Positions 45,601-55,929 of a DNA stretch of 64,000 bases are shown piece by piece. Both the position numbers and the translations under genes were made by a program. The stretch lies in NCBI RefSeq assembly GCF_000003815.2, contig NC_049983.1, forward strand, positions 6,677,390-6,741,389. Reading direction: 5' to 3'. Below the pieces are notes generated by a model. That model did not search any database and was not told the origin of the DNA. It saw only the letters and a program-made list of their open reading frames with translations. Source of the DNA: Branchiostoma floridae. Taxonomy: Eukaryota > Chordata > Leptocardii > Amphioxiformes > Branchiostomatidae. Numbering within the stretch: the stretch's first letter is position 1; every line of letters begins with the position of its first letter.

Positions 45601-47194
45601 AGTGCAGCTATCAGTATCAACCGCATGTTGTGTTGGAAGGGATTTGTATCATAAGTTTTGGTGCGTTTTGGTGCAATTTGAAATTTTTGCCATTTTTTTG
45701 CACAAGGTTGTGTTGCATGGGAGATTGAATGTCTCTACTCTTTCTTGTCCTTCTGCATTGAATTGACATCCCTAGTTTCATGTTGTACCTAGTACGTTGG
45801 CAGTAGTGTTAACAACTTCAAGAATTCCGTTATGAAACTTCAAATGTCCAATCATAAGGTGCCGTAATAGTTGACTCGTACTTTTATAGATTTCATATTT
45901 CAAAATATATAAGAAGTAATACAAACAGATGTGGGCCTCTGCTATGATATTGTGCTGGTACATTGCATTATTTATTGTTTCCTTGCTTTTTAAAGAATCT
46001 GGAGTTGAAGTTTGCATCACTCCTGCCCAGTGCCTTGTACATATTAACTAAAAACAAACACATTCTGTTTACCATAATTCCCAGTAGTGCCTGTGCATGC
46101 TATGTAGTCAGTTCACATTGCTGTATTTTGTGAGTCCTCTTATTGGTCTTTCCAGATATGTTACTTTCATCCTTCATTCCTTACAAATGTGCAATCTAGA
46201 TTTAGCCTTCAAGTACTTAAATGGGTCCAATATTGGTTTAAAAGAACCGTTACATAGCTAAAATTCAAGTACAATGTATATGGGATCAACAAACAACATT
46301 TATAAGAAGGAAATGGACTTTTTTGAAATAGAAATTTCAGCTGTGTAAGTTTTGTACTGTAAGTGCTTTGAAGTAAATGACCCTCTCCCACATTACCAAA
46401 TTATGAGTTATACTTGATACTAGTTATGGCCTCCTATGTAAAACTTCTCTTTAATGTAAGTTTGGTGACTAATTTTGAACATGTTTCATTTTTAAGAAGT
46501 GGGTTTTGAAACCCATAACTTTATCATGATTTAAGGTCACTGTGATGAAATATTATGTCTTTATATAGTCAAGATCACTGCCAAGTAGATTTGTACTATG
46601 TGTTTTTATAGTAGTTTGATATGTTTGTTGAAAGGGTGGAATTTGTAATTTAGTTTGTATTTACGTTTTGTTTTGTAGTTGAGAACTGTACTTCTGACAT
46701 TGAGGTCATGTTTCTTTTAGATGTGGACATTTTGTTTTCATATCTTTGGAGCATTTTTATACATTGAGGTATGCACTATGATTCTATGTATGAAATAAAT
46801 TTTTCACAATTTTACCAAACGTGCCTTAATTAGATCAGCTATACTTTATCAACCTTTTGTAGCTGTCTTTTTAATGTTCAATTTATGGCAATAATTATTT
46901 TTTTTCACATTTTATCTGACTCTATATTCATTGTTGAGTAGGCAAATTAGAAAAAAATGCATTTTAAGATACTTATGCATCTGCTGCTATAACATACTGC
47001 AGTATTCTTTATACTTTGTGGTCATGACAAACATTAACTGGGTATTGACTCTTGTATTAATATAACATTAATGCTTGTTTTATTATTGTGATGGTGGAAA
47101 TAAAATAACATTTTCCATTTTGTTTTTGTGTCATTGTAGTTACTGTATACAATAGTCTTGTACAAAAAAGTAAATGCTTCAGCTTCTAATAACA
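45601..47194 (+). terminator. Brambleberry 3' UTR and downstream spacer
   Basis: AATAAA occurs at 46794-46799 and again at 47099-47104, either of which could be the poly(A) signal. The stretch is AT-rich and non-coding, and no element ends were recognised. Confidence 0.45.
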
Positions 47195-47670
47195 TTTGGT
47201 TGTATTTCAAGCCACTTTCCAGGCATCGACTATAGATTACTTAATGCACAAGTCAAAATAATTATAACATGGGTCCATACAAGGATTCTTACCATGGAGA
47301 AAATGCAACCAAAAAAAAACACTTCTTGGACTTCTTTTATTGCATTTCAACTTAAATGTCTTCAAATCCCTTTCCAGGCCTCAATTTTGCATCACGAAAT
47401 GTACAAGGCAATATAATTCTAAAACGGGTCTGCAAGTTCTTACAGTGGGGTCTTATCATGGACAATATGCTAAAGACATTTCTCGGCTAACTAGAACTAC
47501 CTTTATATTGTATTTCAACCTACTCGTAGTCAAAACCCCCTTTCCATGCCCTCCATTGTGTAACATCAATGCACAAGTCAATATAATCCAAGTTCCAGAC
47601 GTGCCTGTACAAGGTCATATAGTGGATTCTTATCACGGAGAAAATGGCAAACAAAAACTTTTGGACGACT
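47195..47670. repeat. Three degenerate ~150-base direct repeats
   Basis: Blocks recur in the same order three times: a TTGTATTTCAA or TTGCATTTCAA start (about 47198, 47338, 47508), CC(C)TTTCCA(G/T)GC, (AT)GCACAAGTCAAT or a similar tract, and TTCTTA(C/T)CA(T/C)GGA followed by GAAAATG in two copies. An open frame (47340-47747) spans two of them but shows no family resemblance and no splice context. Confidence 0.6.
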
Positions 47671-47879
47671 CTAACTACTGGATGCAGCAAAACGTAAAGG
47701 CCCTCTGTGTACCCCTGAAGCCTAAGGATTTATATTTCAGTACGTAGGAACTCAAAGCTCTGTTTTACTTCGTGGACCTGTCAGCAGTCCTCGTGACCTT
47801 TCCCTGATGTCATCATGCTCACATGTTTGTCTGGCACGACTCCAGAACACAATTCCTTTTGCATGAGCTAACTTTCGCA

Positions 47880-48175
47880 AGGCTCCGAAAGAGTTTTCCT
47901 CACCACCAACCACTCTGATGGACAACCACTCAGTGTTGGTGTGTATCTCCCCTTGTGTAGCCTCATACATTATACAGCAGATTCGTTTTGCAGCATAGTC
48001 AAAACTTTTGTAAAGCTCCGAAAGAGTTCATTGCTACCAACAAGGACATTATATATCACGTCCTTGCTACCAACAACGCGTACCACTCTACCCCCGAAGA
48101 TAGCAAGTGTTGGTCTTGATATCCCCCCTTGTGTAGCCTACATTAGTCAGCAGATTCGTTTCGCAGCGTAGGCAT
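47880..48175. repeat. Direct duplication in the upstream region of the lipocalin gene
   Basis: GCTCCGAAAGAGTT (47882 and 48015) and CCTTGTGTAGCCT (47951 and 48127), followed by CAGCAGATTCGTTT with GCAGC, occur twice. The second copy has about 43 extra bases, containing an inverted CAAGGAC and GTCCTTG pair. The second copy ends about 115 bases before the lipocalin ATG, so it overlaps the likely promoter. Confidence 0.8.
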
Positions 48176-48287
48176 AAGTTTATTTCTTTAACCGGGAGTG
48201 ACACGGCAAAACAACACTCTTTGTTAGTATCAGTTGCTTTAACGTTAACGTTACAGACAAGAGGTCGGAGCTCCAGTGCCATACAAA

Positions 48288-49734
48288 ATGGAAAAGCTCG
48301 TGGCGTTCGTCATTTTCTCCTGTGCCGTCTCGGTGGTTCAAGGTCAAGTTTTCAACTGGGGCAAATGCCCAGACGTACCGGTCAAGTTCAACTTCTCCGT
48401 GGAAGCGTACCTGGGCCGCTGGTTCGAGATCGCCCGCTTTCCGACCATCTTCGAGAAGGGCCTGAAGTGCGTTCAAGCCAACTACACACTTCTTGAAGAC
48501 AGCACTATACAGGTACAAGGTCTAATTTTAGTGGGCACTTTTTGGGGGCCGGGGGTGGGGGTGGATGGAGAATTTTTTTGGCAAACTAAAATAAACATAT
48601 CTTTACAAGAAAGTCAGTCACAAGTAGTGCGGTGTGAACTGTTCAACACTTCTTTCTGTGGTTGTATCTTAGGCTGTCACTTGCGCATTTGTTCAAAGAG
48701 AATGTAGTTGAATTTATCAATCGAACCGGAAAGTATCAAATTATTTAGAGCAAGCGGAAAGAAATGTGAACAGCTTTGTGCATTTATTATGATATTGTGA
48801 ACAATCCATAATAAATTGAAGTTCATCTTCGATCTCATTTGGCCAGAATATATTCCGGTGTCCACAGTCTGTAACTATAGATTCTTATCTTTGTGATTGC
48901 TAGGTCGTGAACCAAGGCCGGAAGAAGTGTTGCGGAGACGAGACGAAGGCAGTCGGGGTAGCCTGGGCCCCGGACCCTGCGGAACCGGCCAAGCTTGCAG
49001 TCCGGTTCAGCCGGTTCATGCCTGCCGGCCCGTATTGGGTGCTGGACACAGACTATGATCGGTACTCCGTGGTGTGGTCCTGTGTGAACCTATTCTGGGG
49101 AGTGGCTAGGTTGGAACTGACCTGGATTCTGGGAAGGGAACGCCAGCTGGGTGAGTAGCACTGCCTACAGGCAGACGTTAAGTTTGGGCTTGTTTTGAAC
49201 GTATTTTAGGCGTTTTTATCAGGCTTTCTATTTTGGCAGCCAAATGGACAATTAGAAAACCTGAAAAAAATGAAAAGGCCGATAAAATGCCTAAAATGCG
49301 TCTAGAACAAACCGGGGCCTAACCTATGGTATTCAACGACACTCAGTCTATTTCCAAGTTCTTAAACGTTTTACTATACTTTCTGTGGGATCTTTTTCTT
49401 GTTTTGGATCCAGAATTTTGATCTGCAACCTGTTTTATATACTTCCTCATTTTTTTTCGCCGAAAGTTTATTGTTGACTTAGACGGTTCTGTTACATTTG
49501 GAATGTTGTGATTTTCTGACGGTTTATTCCGATCTCCTCACAACAGACGAATACAAGCTGAGGGACATCGTGTACGAGCTGACCAAGTACAAGATCGATG
49601 CGGCCAAGTTCAAGTGGACGGATCAGGACAACTGTAACGGGACCGTCCCAACTGCACCCGTCCCGTTAGATAACGATCCTTCCAGCAACGTAGTGTACGA
49701 GGAGGGCTACTGGATCCATCCCAAAATCTTTTAG
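48288..49734 (+). CDS. Apolipoprotein D-like secreted lipocalin
   Basis: Three exons, 48288-48512, 48904-49150 and 49547-49734, sum to 660 bases and 219 aa, all in phase. The first ATG after the splice-free 5' leader was used; an in-frame GTG 12 bases upstream was not. A signal peptide (residues 1-19) precedes FNWGKCPDVPV. Lipocalin motif 1 is YLGRWFEIARFP (41-52), motif 2 is VLDTDYDRYSVVWSC (121-135), and WILGRE (149-154) is motif 3. The order and spacing match apolipoprotein D, a beta-barrel carrier of small hydrophobic ligands. Oddities are an adjacent Cys-Cys pair (KKCCGDE, 82-88) and a C-terminal tail beyond the ApoD core ending GYWIHPKIF. ApoD is about 189 aa, so this member is about 30 aa longer. 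A possible poly(A) signal is ATTAAA near 50019 or AATAAA at 50689. Confidence 0.9.
49160..49322. mobile_element. MITE, TCTCCAAGCAGA family subfamily b (decayed ends), in the lipocalin intron
   Basis: GTTTGGGCTTGTTTTGAACG and TATTTTAGGCGTTTTTATCA on the left pair with ATAAAATGCCTAAAATGCGT and TAGAACAAACC on the right. The interior matches the copies at 50081, 51065 and 51582. Confidence 0.65.
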
Positions 49735-49803
49735 TTTAATGTTTACAATCGTGTATGCTTTATTAACTACATATTACTTCGAGAAGTTTTCATTATCATG
49801 GAA

Positions 49804-49864
49804 CGGATATGTGACGTCAGTAATTGGTCAAATGTGCCAGGAAGTTTATAACGTCACGTATCCG
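49804..49864. repeat. Inverted CRE-like repeats in the lipocalin 3' region
   Basis: CGGATATGTGACGTC (49804-49818) and its near-complement AACGTCACGTATCCG (49850-49864) face each other across 31 bases. The first arm contains TGACGTCA, a full CRE/ATF site. It could be a regulatory palindrome, an RNA hairpin in the 3' UTR, or element ends. Confidence 0.6.
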
Positions 49865-49894
49865 CAAGATCACGTGTCTCTAACTCTCGCGAGT

Positions 49895-49970
49895 TTACGT
49901 TCTGAAGTGATTGGTCATCAGTATTGATCCTGTAGAAGGCGACAGTAGTCGTTGAAATGTTTGATCAGTG
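49895..49970 (+). ncRNA. Hammerhead-like motif of a retroelement terminus (better copy)
   Basis: In order: stem I 5' strand TTGATC (49924-49929), core CTGTAGA (49930-49936), stem II GGCGAC, AGTA, GTCGTT (49938-49953), GAAA (49954-49957), TGTTT, and stem I 3' strand GATCAG (49963-49968), which pairs with TTGATC. This is the type I hammerhead order with a minimal stem III. The core has T where CUGANGA needs A, and one A (49937) lies between core and stem II, so it should not cleave. A sister copy lies at 10994-11075. Confidence 0.4.
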
Positions 49971-50080
49971 TTTACCTTTGTGCTGGAAGAAAGTATAGCT
50001 TTGTACTCATGTTTTCATATTAAACGTTTCGAAAGATGTCCATCGTCCTTGTAATGTGAAGGGATTCTAGTTCTACATGT

Positions 50081-50205
50081 ACTCTTAAAGCAGAAGTTCT
50101 ATTCCGGTTGTTTTTGACATATTTTATGCGTTTTTGTTGGGTTTTCTTAATTTTCGCCCGACAAAAACAACTAAAAACGCATTAAAAAACAGCTAACTCC
50201 GAACC
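50081..50205. mobile_element. MITE, TCTCCAAGCAGA family subfamily b (decayed ends)
   Basis: CTCTTAAAGCAGAAGTTC on the left, then TATTTTATGCGTTTTTGTTG. The inverted CAACTAAAAACGCATTAAAA and AGCTAACTCCGAACC lie on the right. It has the same interior plan as the copies at 51065 and 51582. Confidence 0.6.
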
Positions 50206-50804
50206 CCAATTCCAATGACATGCATATGTCAGCAATTTCTGGTCAATGATAACGTCCAAAATGCCTTAGTTTCTATCCAGTCGTAGCTACTTCATCTATT
50301 AGTTAACAATCATGGTTTAGGGTCCGCTCACATATATGAGTCGTACGAACGTCGTACGATCGCAAACCGGAGGACATTCTGAAATGCATGTTCCCTGCAA
50401 AATATCAGATCCTCGTCGTTGTTTGGTTCTGTCACAGTCTGCTTGAAAACCCGACAACATTTAAATCGTACGACGATTTGTGACCGCGCCGCTGTAACAG
50501 TTATATACTAACCTGAATGCCTTTATTTGCTCTGGGGTTTAAAACTTCACGTCCAAGTGCACTTCAGCTTTGTTCCACTGGAAGGCGCGAATACATGTTG
50601 AAAACAGTCTTCAATGTATAGCGCCAACATGTAGGACGTTCATACAAAAATGTATAACTATAATGGTCCAATACGAGTTGCTTCATCAATAAAGCTGAAT
50701 ACAAAATCATCCAATTTCCGCATACTAGCTTGTTTCTGCTGTTATTGTATTTTGTCTGTTATATGAAGACTAGTAAGCCCGAATGGTCGTTAGTTCATTT
50801 TTAA

Positions 50805-50986
50805 CCGCGGGGTAACCTATGTACGTTGTAACAGGGTCAAGGTATTCGGGAATGTCAAGTCGACAGACTGTGGTTTCAAAAAAACCTACAATACCTTGAA
50901 AATATTGCAGTTTGAAACCACCGTCCTTTGACTTGATATCCCTGAATACCCTGTTTTTAAATACCACGGATATAGGTTACCCGGCG
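50805..50986. mobile_element. 182-bp inverted-repeat MITE
   Basis: CCGCGGGGTAACCTATGTAC on the left and, inverted, CCGCCGGGTAACCTATATCC on the right. The arms then share AGGGT...AAGGTATTC-like and GTGGTTTCAAA blocks over about 75 bases each. It is a near-complete foldback. No target duplication was assigned. Confidence 0.75.
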
Positions 50987-51064
50987 GATAAAGGTGAACT
51001 ATCATCATATCCTACCAGACCGCTGGTGCGTGCATAAAATTCCACTCTTCGGTCAGGAAGGTTA

Positions 51065-51207
51065 CTCTCTAAGCAGAGGTTAAGCCCGACTCTTTGTTGA
51101 CATCTTTTTTGTTACTTGTGCTGTTTTTGGCTGGTGGACAAAAATAAGATAAAATACCCGATAAAAGCATATAAAAAGACGCCAGAACGTAACCTTTGCT
51201 TGGAGAG
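51065..51207. mobile_element. MITE, TCTCCAAGCAGA family subfamily b
   Basis: CTCTCTAAGCAGAGGTTA on the left and the inverted TAACCTTTGCTTGGAGAG on the right. The interior has GTGCTGTTTTTGGCTGGTGG and ATAAAAGCATATAAAAAGAC. Confidence 0.8.
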
Positions 51208-51581
51208 CAGGCTGAGTAGCGAAAAATAATGAAAACGGACTTAAGCTATGGTAGCTGGCATCAAGACTTAAACTAGTACATATAACGTTAGATATACAAA
51301 CTAAGAATTGTATGAACCCCAAATGGTTTGGCGACGGCTTTGGTCCTAGCTGTCAGGTATATCATAGGGATTCGTACGACATTCGTGGAGAAATGTTGTT
51401 CGTGCGACGGTTTTCAGTATCGCACGATCCCTTGGTCCTTGAAAACACCCGTCCTACGATCGTCCATGGCGTTGAAGTTCTGTCTGAATATGACACCGGA
51501 TATAAATGACACAATGACGACACATCGCGCGGTCATTGACCTCTGATGAATGGCAAGCGGCCAGCTGACTTGAGGCACTAC

Positions 51582-51712
51582 TCTCCAAGCAGAGGTTAGG
51601 ATGTGTGGTTGGCGGACATCAAGAAACAGTACAAAATAGAAGAAAGTCCAATAAAAACGACAACAACAAAAAACACGTCCAAAACAGGCGGAGCCTATCC
51701 TCTGCTTGGAGA
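51582..51712. mobile_element. MITE, TCTCCAAGCAGA family subfamily b (best ends)
   Basis: TCTCCAAGCAGAGGTTAGG on the left and, inverted, GTCTCCAAGCAGAGGATAGG on the right. ACTA stands next to both ends, possibly a target duplication. Confidence 0.85.
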
Positions 51713-52619
51713 CTATCAAGACACGACAAGACAATATAAAGTGATACAACAGTAGTGCGTAGTATACCAACACTTCCGGTTAACACACCCTTTCCCTCGC
51801 TATTCTTACTTGCACAGTAACCAAAAGGACACCAAACCGTGAAAAGTTGCGGAAGGCGTAATTAGGCCACAGCAAGTAAATTTTGTGGACGACATCATGT
51901 GCTCATTAAAAACAAAAACAATAATTTTTTCCCCTCCGGAGATGGTGAACATCAAAAGTACCAAAATGGGAAAATAAATCATATTGTACTTGATTGTACT
52001 TGATTTGTCAAAGTACGTGGCACTACACGTAGTCATAACCGCACTTGTAGAAGTAAAAATAGTTCGATAGTTAAAGTAGCACCTGCCATTACTGTAGTTT
52101 TCTGCTTGTGATACTAATTTAAATAATAAACTAATACTAAAGGAGTCGAACCCAATAACCCAGAATCTAGAGTAAGCTTTTACTAGCTTTAGACTAGAGT
52201 AGACACTTGTGATATTGTTTTTACACTGTTTGAATATTTTATGTTACCTGCTAATTGCCCACGGGCAATGATTTGCAATAAGCTTAATTTATACTAATCT
52301 ACCACACCACCTTCACTTTGTGCACCTCTTGAATACAACAGGAAAAAAAACACCATTTTGTCGCTACAGTTATTTTTATACGTTTACGGTGTCAATTTTG
52401 AAAATCTAGCCGTTTTATCCATCTTGCTTTTTCCGCTCTCTGACATTAAATTTGGAGACTGCATAGGATGTCATCCATCAAATTTATTTGCTCTGGCCTT
52501 ACTTGTCATTTCAGTAATCACACGACCACTTCCTATATATCACAACGCACACTGGCTGCCTAGTGTCACTGACGGCTTTAATTTTGTCTTCTAAGGATAA
52601 CTTTTATCGTAATCAATAC
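51713..52619. other. Intergenic stretch with a possible LINE 3' tail near 52150-52290
   Basis: GCTAATTGCCCACGGGCAAT GATTTGCAATAA (about 52250-52281) resembles the 3' end at 10535-10567, GCAATTAGCCCTCGGGCATG ATTTTGCAAATAA. This hints at another truncated LINE tail, without any coding part. The rest is plain AT-rich sequence. Confidence 0.3.
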
Positions 52620-53140
52620 GCAAGAGTTTCCACGTTCTTGATATAATTTCAATCGTCGTTCAGAGGCGGTTTCTTGGTCGACCGTCTTGTATTGGTTATC
52701 GCCAAGCTGCCAAGCTGAGGTGCTAAAATTTCGAGTCCCCGAAGCGAATGCCAGTAAACCTGGACCTACCACGCATCACAAGCAAGTCGGGGGAGGTGGC
52801 CTGGTGAGTTCACTTCGTTTTTATGTTAACGTTAACCATAATCACTTAATCTGTTAATACGCAAGGGTTTCAACGTTCTATCTTAATATTATTTTAATCG
52901 TCGTTCAGAGGCGGTTTGCTGATCCACTGTCTTGTATTGGTTGCCGCAAAAATACAAAAATACCCTGACTAAAAATCACGCTTGTACCTGATCTTCTAAC
53001 CGGTCTTCCATCGGTTAGCCCGAGGAGGATAGTCCGAACATGTCCGGATAGCGAGATATACTGTGAGTCTGTGACACAGGCTGCCAAGCCGAGTTGCAAA
53101 AATTTTGAGTTCCCGAAGCGAATGCCAGTAAACCTGTCGT
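52620..53140. repeat. ~240-base direct duplication, second copy carrying an insertion
   Basis: AATCGTCGTTCAGAGGCGGTTT, written as ATCGTCGTTCAGAGGCGG, TGTCTTGTATTGGTT or similar, and CCCGAAGCGAATGCCAGTAA (about 52739 and 53114) recur in the same order. The second copy has roughly 130 extra bases (about 52950-53080) between the TTGGTTGCCGC and GGCTGCCAAGC blocks. It lies immediately left of the 24-base minisatellite. Confidence 0.75.
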
Positions 53141-53187
53141 TATCGAGTGCAAAGTAAACATGTCATTTTGTGAATGTCATCCCGACA

Positions 53188-54114
53188 GTTACTTTGCACT
53201 GATTGGGCAAGTTTACTTTGCACTGATTGGGCAAGTTAACTTTGCACTGATTGGGCAAGTTAACTTTGCACTGATTGGGCAAGATTACTTTGCACTGGTT
53301 GGGTAAGTTAACTTTGCACTGATTGGGCAAGTTAACTTTGCACTAGTTGGGCAAGTTAACTTTGCACTGATTGGGCAAGATTACTTTGCACTGGTTGGGT
53401 AAGTTAACTTTGCACTGATTGGGCAAGTTAACTTTGCACTAGTTGGGCAAGTTAACTTTGCACTGGTTGGGTAAGTTAACTTTGCACTGATTGGGCAAGT
53501 TAACTTTGCACTGATTGGGCAAGTTAACTTTGCACTAGTTGGGCAAGTTAACTTTGCACTGATTGGGCAAGATTACTTTGCACTGGTTGGGTAAGTTAAC
53601 TTTGCACTGATTGGGCAAGTTAACTTTGCACTGATTGGGCAAGTTAACTTTGCACTGATTGGGCAAGTTAACTTTGCACTAGTTGGGCAAGTTAACTTTG
53701 CACTGATTGGGCAAGTTAACTTTGCACTGATTGGGCAAGTTAACTTTGCACTAGTTGGGTAAGTTAACTTTGCACTGATTGGGCAAGTTAACTTTGCACT
53801 AGTTGGGCAAGTTAACTTTGCACTGATTGGGCAAGTTAACTTTGCACTAGTTGGGCAAGTTTACTTTGCACTGGTTGGGCAAGATTACTTTGCACTGGTT
53901 GGGCAAGTTAACTTTGCACTAGTTGGGCAAGTTAACTTTGCACTAGTTGGGTAAGTTTACTTTGCACTGGTTGGGCAAGATTACTTTGCACTGGTTGGGC
54001 AAGTTAACTTTGCACTGGTTGGGTAAGTTAACTTTGCACTGATTGGGCAAGTTAACTTTGCACTGGTTGGGCAAGTTAACTTTGCACTGATTGGGCAAGT
54101 TTACTTTGCACTGA
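53188..54114. repeat. 24-base minisatellite, about 38 copies
   Basis: The unit AAGTTAACTTTGCACTGATTGGGC recurs without spacers; written in parts it is AAGTTAACTTTGCACT then GATTGGGC. Variants switch GATTGG, GGTTGG and AGTTGG, and GTTAAC, TTTAC and ATTAC, in recurring blocks. This suggests multi-unit amplification. An inverted unit, GTGCAAAGTAAAC, stands just before the array (about 53146-53158). Confidence 0.95.
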
Positions 54115-54469
54115 TAAAAGAAGTTTATTTTTTTAACGATGAAAACAGGGGAGGTATTGTCGAAACGTCTGTAGAGAAGAAAAATAAGGCTGTGTTATAA
54201 AAGACAATGTAAACCTGTCTACCAACATTGATTACAGGATGCTGATTCAAACACTTGTTTGTAGACTTTATATGTGGATCATAAAATATTCTAATTATGC
54301 TCGCAAAAATCTCTATCATCAAAAACTTTATTATAAGAATGAAGTCCTCATTTGCATAACTTGTATGTCATGGAGTGCATTTCTGTCTAAGCTACCTGCT
54401 TATTAAAAATCATGGAAATACCTTTATTTGGTTATCCTAGCTCATTGGAAGATTTGTTTTAGCAAAAAC

Positions 54470-54680
54470 GCCCTGCAGTTCCAGAGCAAGCCACTAGGAG
54501 GCTCAAAACTACACCACTTACATACAGTATTAAATCAAAAGCTATCTGACACCGGAAGTTCAACTGCAGTACCAAGGTCATACACTACAGGGCCCAGAAT
54601 CGACCTTGACCTTCGTCTTCCCATGGCATACCCACATACCAACTATCATTGCAATCCACCTACTAGTTATAATACGGGAA
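54470..54680 (+). repeat. GAAGTTC-GCAGTACC-family repeat leading into a minisatellite
   Basis: GCAAGCCACTAGGAGGCTC, GGAAGTTCAACTGCAGTACC and TTGACCTTCGTCTTCCCATG precede ACCTACTAGTTATAA. The first two blocks recur in the family members at 29293, 30180 and 63270-64000. This is the fullest copy here. It ends in the minisatellite and a small hairpin at 55052-55074. Confidence 0.6.
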
Positions 54681-55074
54681 ACACCGACAGACAGGCGAAC
54701 AAACGCACACACCGTCAGATTAAAAACTACTAAACACCGACAGACAAGCGAACAAACGCACATACCGACAGACTAAAAACTACCTAAACACCGACAGACA
54801 GGCGAACAAACGCACACACCGTCAGACTAAAAACTACTAAACACCGACAGACAAGCGAACAAACGCACATACCGTCAGACTAAAAACTACCTAAACACCG
54901 AAAGACAGGCGAACAAACGCACACACCGTCAGACTAAAAACTACCTAAACACCGACAGACAGGCGAACAAACGCACACACCGTCAGACTAAAAACTACCT
55001 AAACACCGACAGACAAGCGAACAAACGCACATACCGACAGACTAAAAACAATACCTCCGTTTTTCACGGAGGTA
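54681..55074 (+). repeat. 53-54-base minisatellite (7 copies) ending in a 9-bp hairpin
   Basis: ACACCGACAGACA(G/A)GCGAAC, CAAACGCACA(C/T)ACCG and CAGACTAAAAACTAC repeat at 54681, 54734, 54788, 54841, 54895, 54949 and 55003. The array ends with TACCTCCGT, TTTTC and its complement ACGGAGGTA (55052-55074). Confidence 0.9.
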
Positions 55075-55130
55075 ACAAAGAGTTAGTTACAAAGGTCACA
55101 GTAGGGTATCAACATCCTGACCATGGTGTG

Positions 55131-55172
55131 TCATCGACCGTTCGGTTTACTTATCGACCGTTCGGTTAACTT
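55131..55172. repeat. Two-copy 20-base tandem repeat
   Basis: TATCGACCGTTCGGTTTACT-like text occurs twice back to back, just before the element at 55176. Confidence 0.8.
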
Positions 55173-55175
55173 AAG

Positions 55176-55468
55176 CTAAGGGCACAACCCGCCGTACGTT
55201 CAAATACGTGCTGTCTGCGTGTCAAAACGTGGGCAATCTTTGGGGATCCGTAAGTGGTAAGTACCGCCTACGTACGAACTCGTGGGAAATCCGATGGATT
55301 TTGGAGCACGCAGACACGCCGTAGAAGGCAGCTTTACGTGCCAGTACGGGCGACGCGCCTGCCCCGTGTACAGCCTGCAGCTGAACGTTTTCAGAAATAC
55401 GTGGTGGACGTGGCCTCCCAAAAAAAACGTACGGACAAGATTGCACATACGGCGGGTTGTGCCCTTAG
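55176..55468. mobile_element. 293-bp TIR element rich in TACGTGC motifs
   Basis: CTAAGGGCACAACCCGCCGT on the left and its exact complement on the right. The interior is unusually CpG-rich and dotted with ACGTGC, GTACGT and CGTACG. Open frames across it resemble nothing known. The flanks give no clear target duplication. Confidence 0.85.
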
Positions 55469-55929
55469 TATTAGTAGATGCAGGTGGGCGTTCCTCCGCA
55501 ATAGGTTACCTGTTAACATTGTATGGTGCTGAAAATAGCAGTACTGCATTACTTGGGCGTTAACCGTACGTTCAAGTACGTACATACATGTTCAAGCACG
55601 AATCAATCTATGTCTTGTTTGTGTAAATTTGGTTAACCCGGGGTCAAAGTGTCAGCAGCGACCTTCGGGTTCAATTTGTGGTCCAAGGTCGTAGACTTTC
55701 AAAATCCCTGGAGAATGTACAAGTAGACTACAAGTCAAAGTTTAACGCACAACGATTGCATCAGATTCAATGTCATCAGGCAAATAGCCCGTACATGTAT
55801 TACTAACAACTACAAAATATCCACACTAGTATATTACTTTAATATAACATCATTGCCCAATACAAAATATAACGTTAGTGGCATAGTTTCGAATTGCAAT
55901 GACACGACTTCTCTTTTGTATAGCATTAC

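Noticed and set aside
47340..47747. 135-aa open frame upstream of the lipocalin
   Set aside because: It spans degenerate direct repeats, has no recognised domain, and has no splice or start context that supports it.
53188..54114. Regular 24-base repeats suggesting a CRISPR array
   Set aside because: Units are contiguous without spacers, no cas genes are present, and the window is animal DNA. It is a minisatellite.
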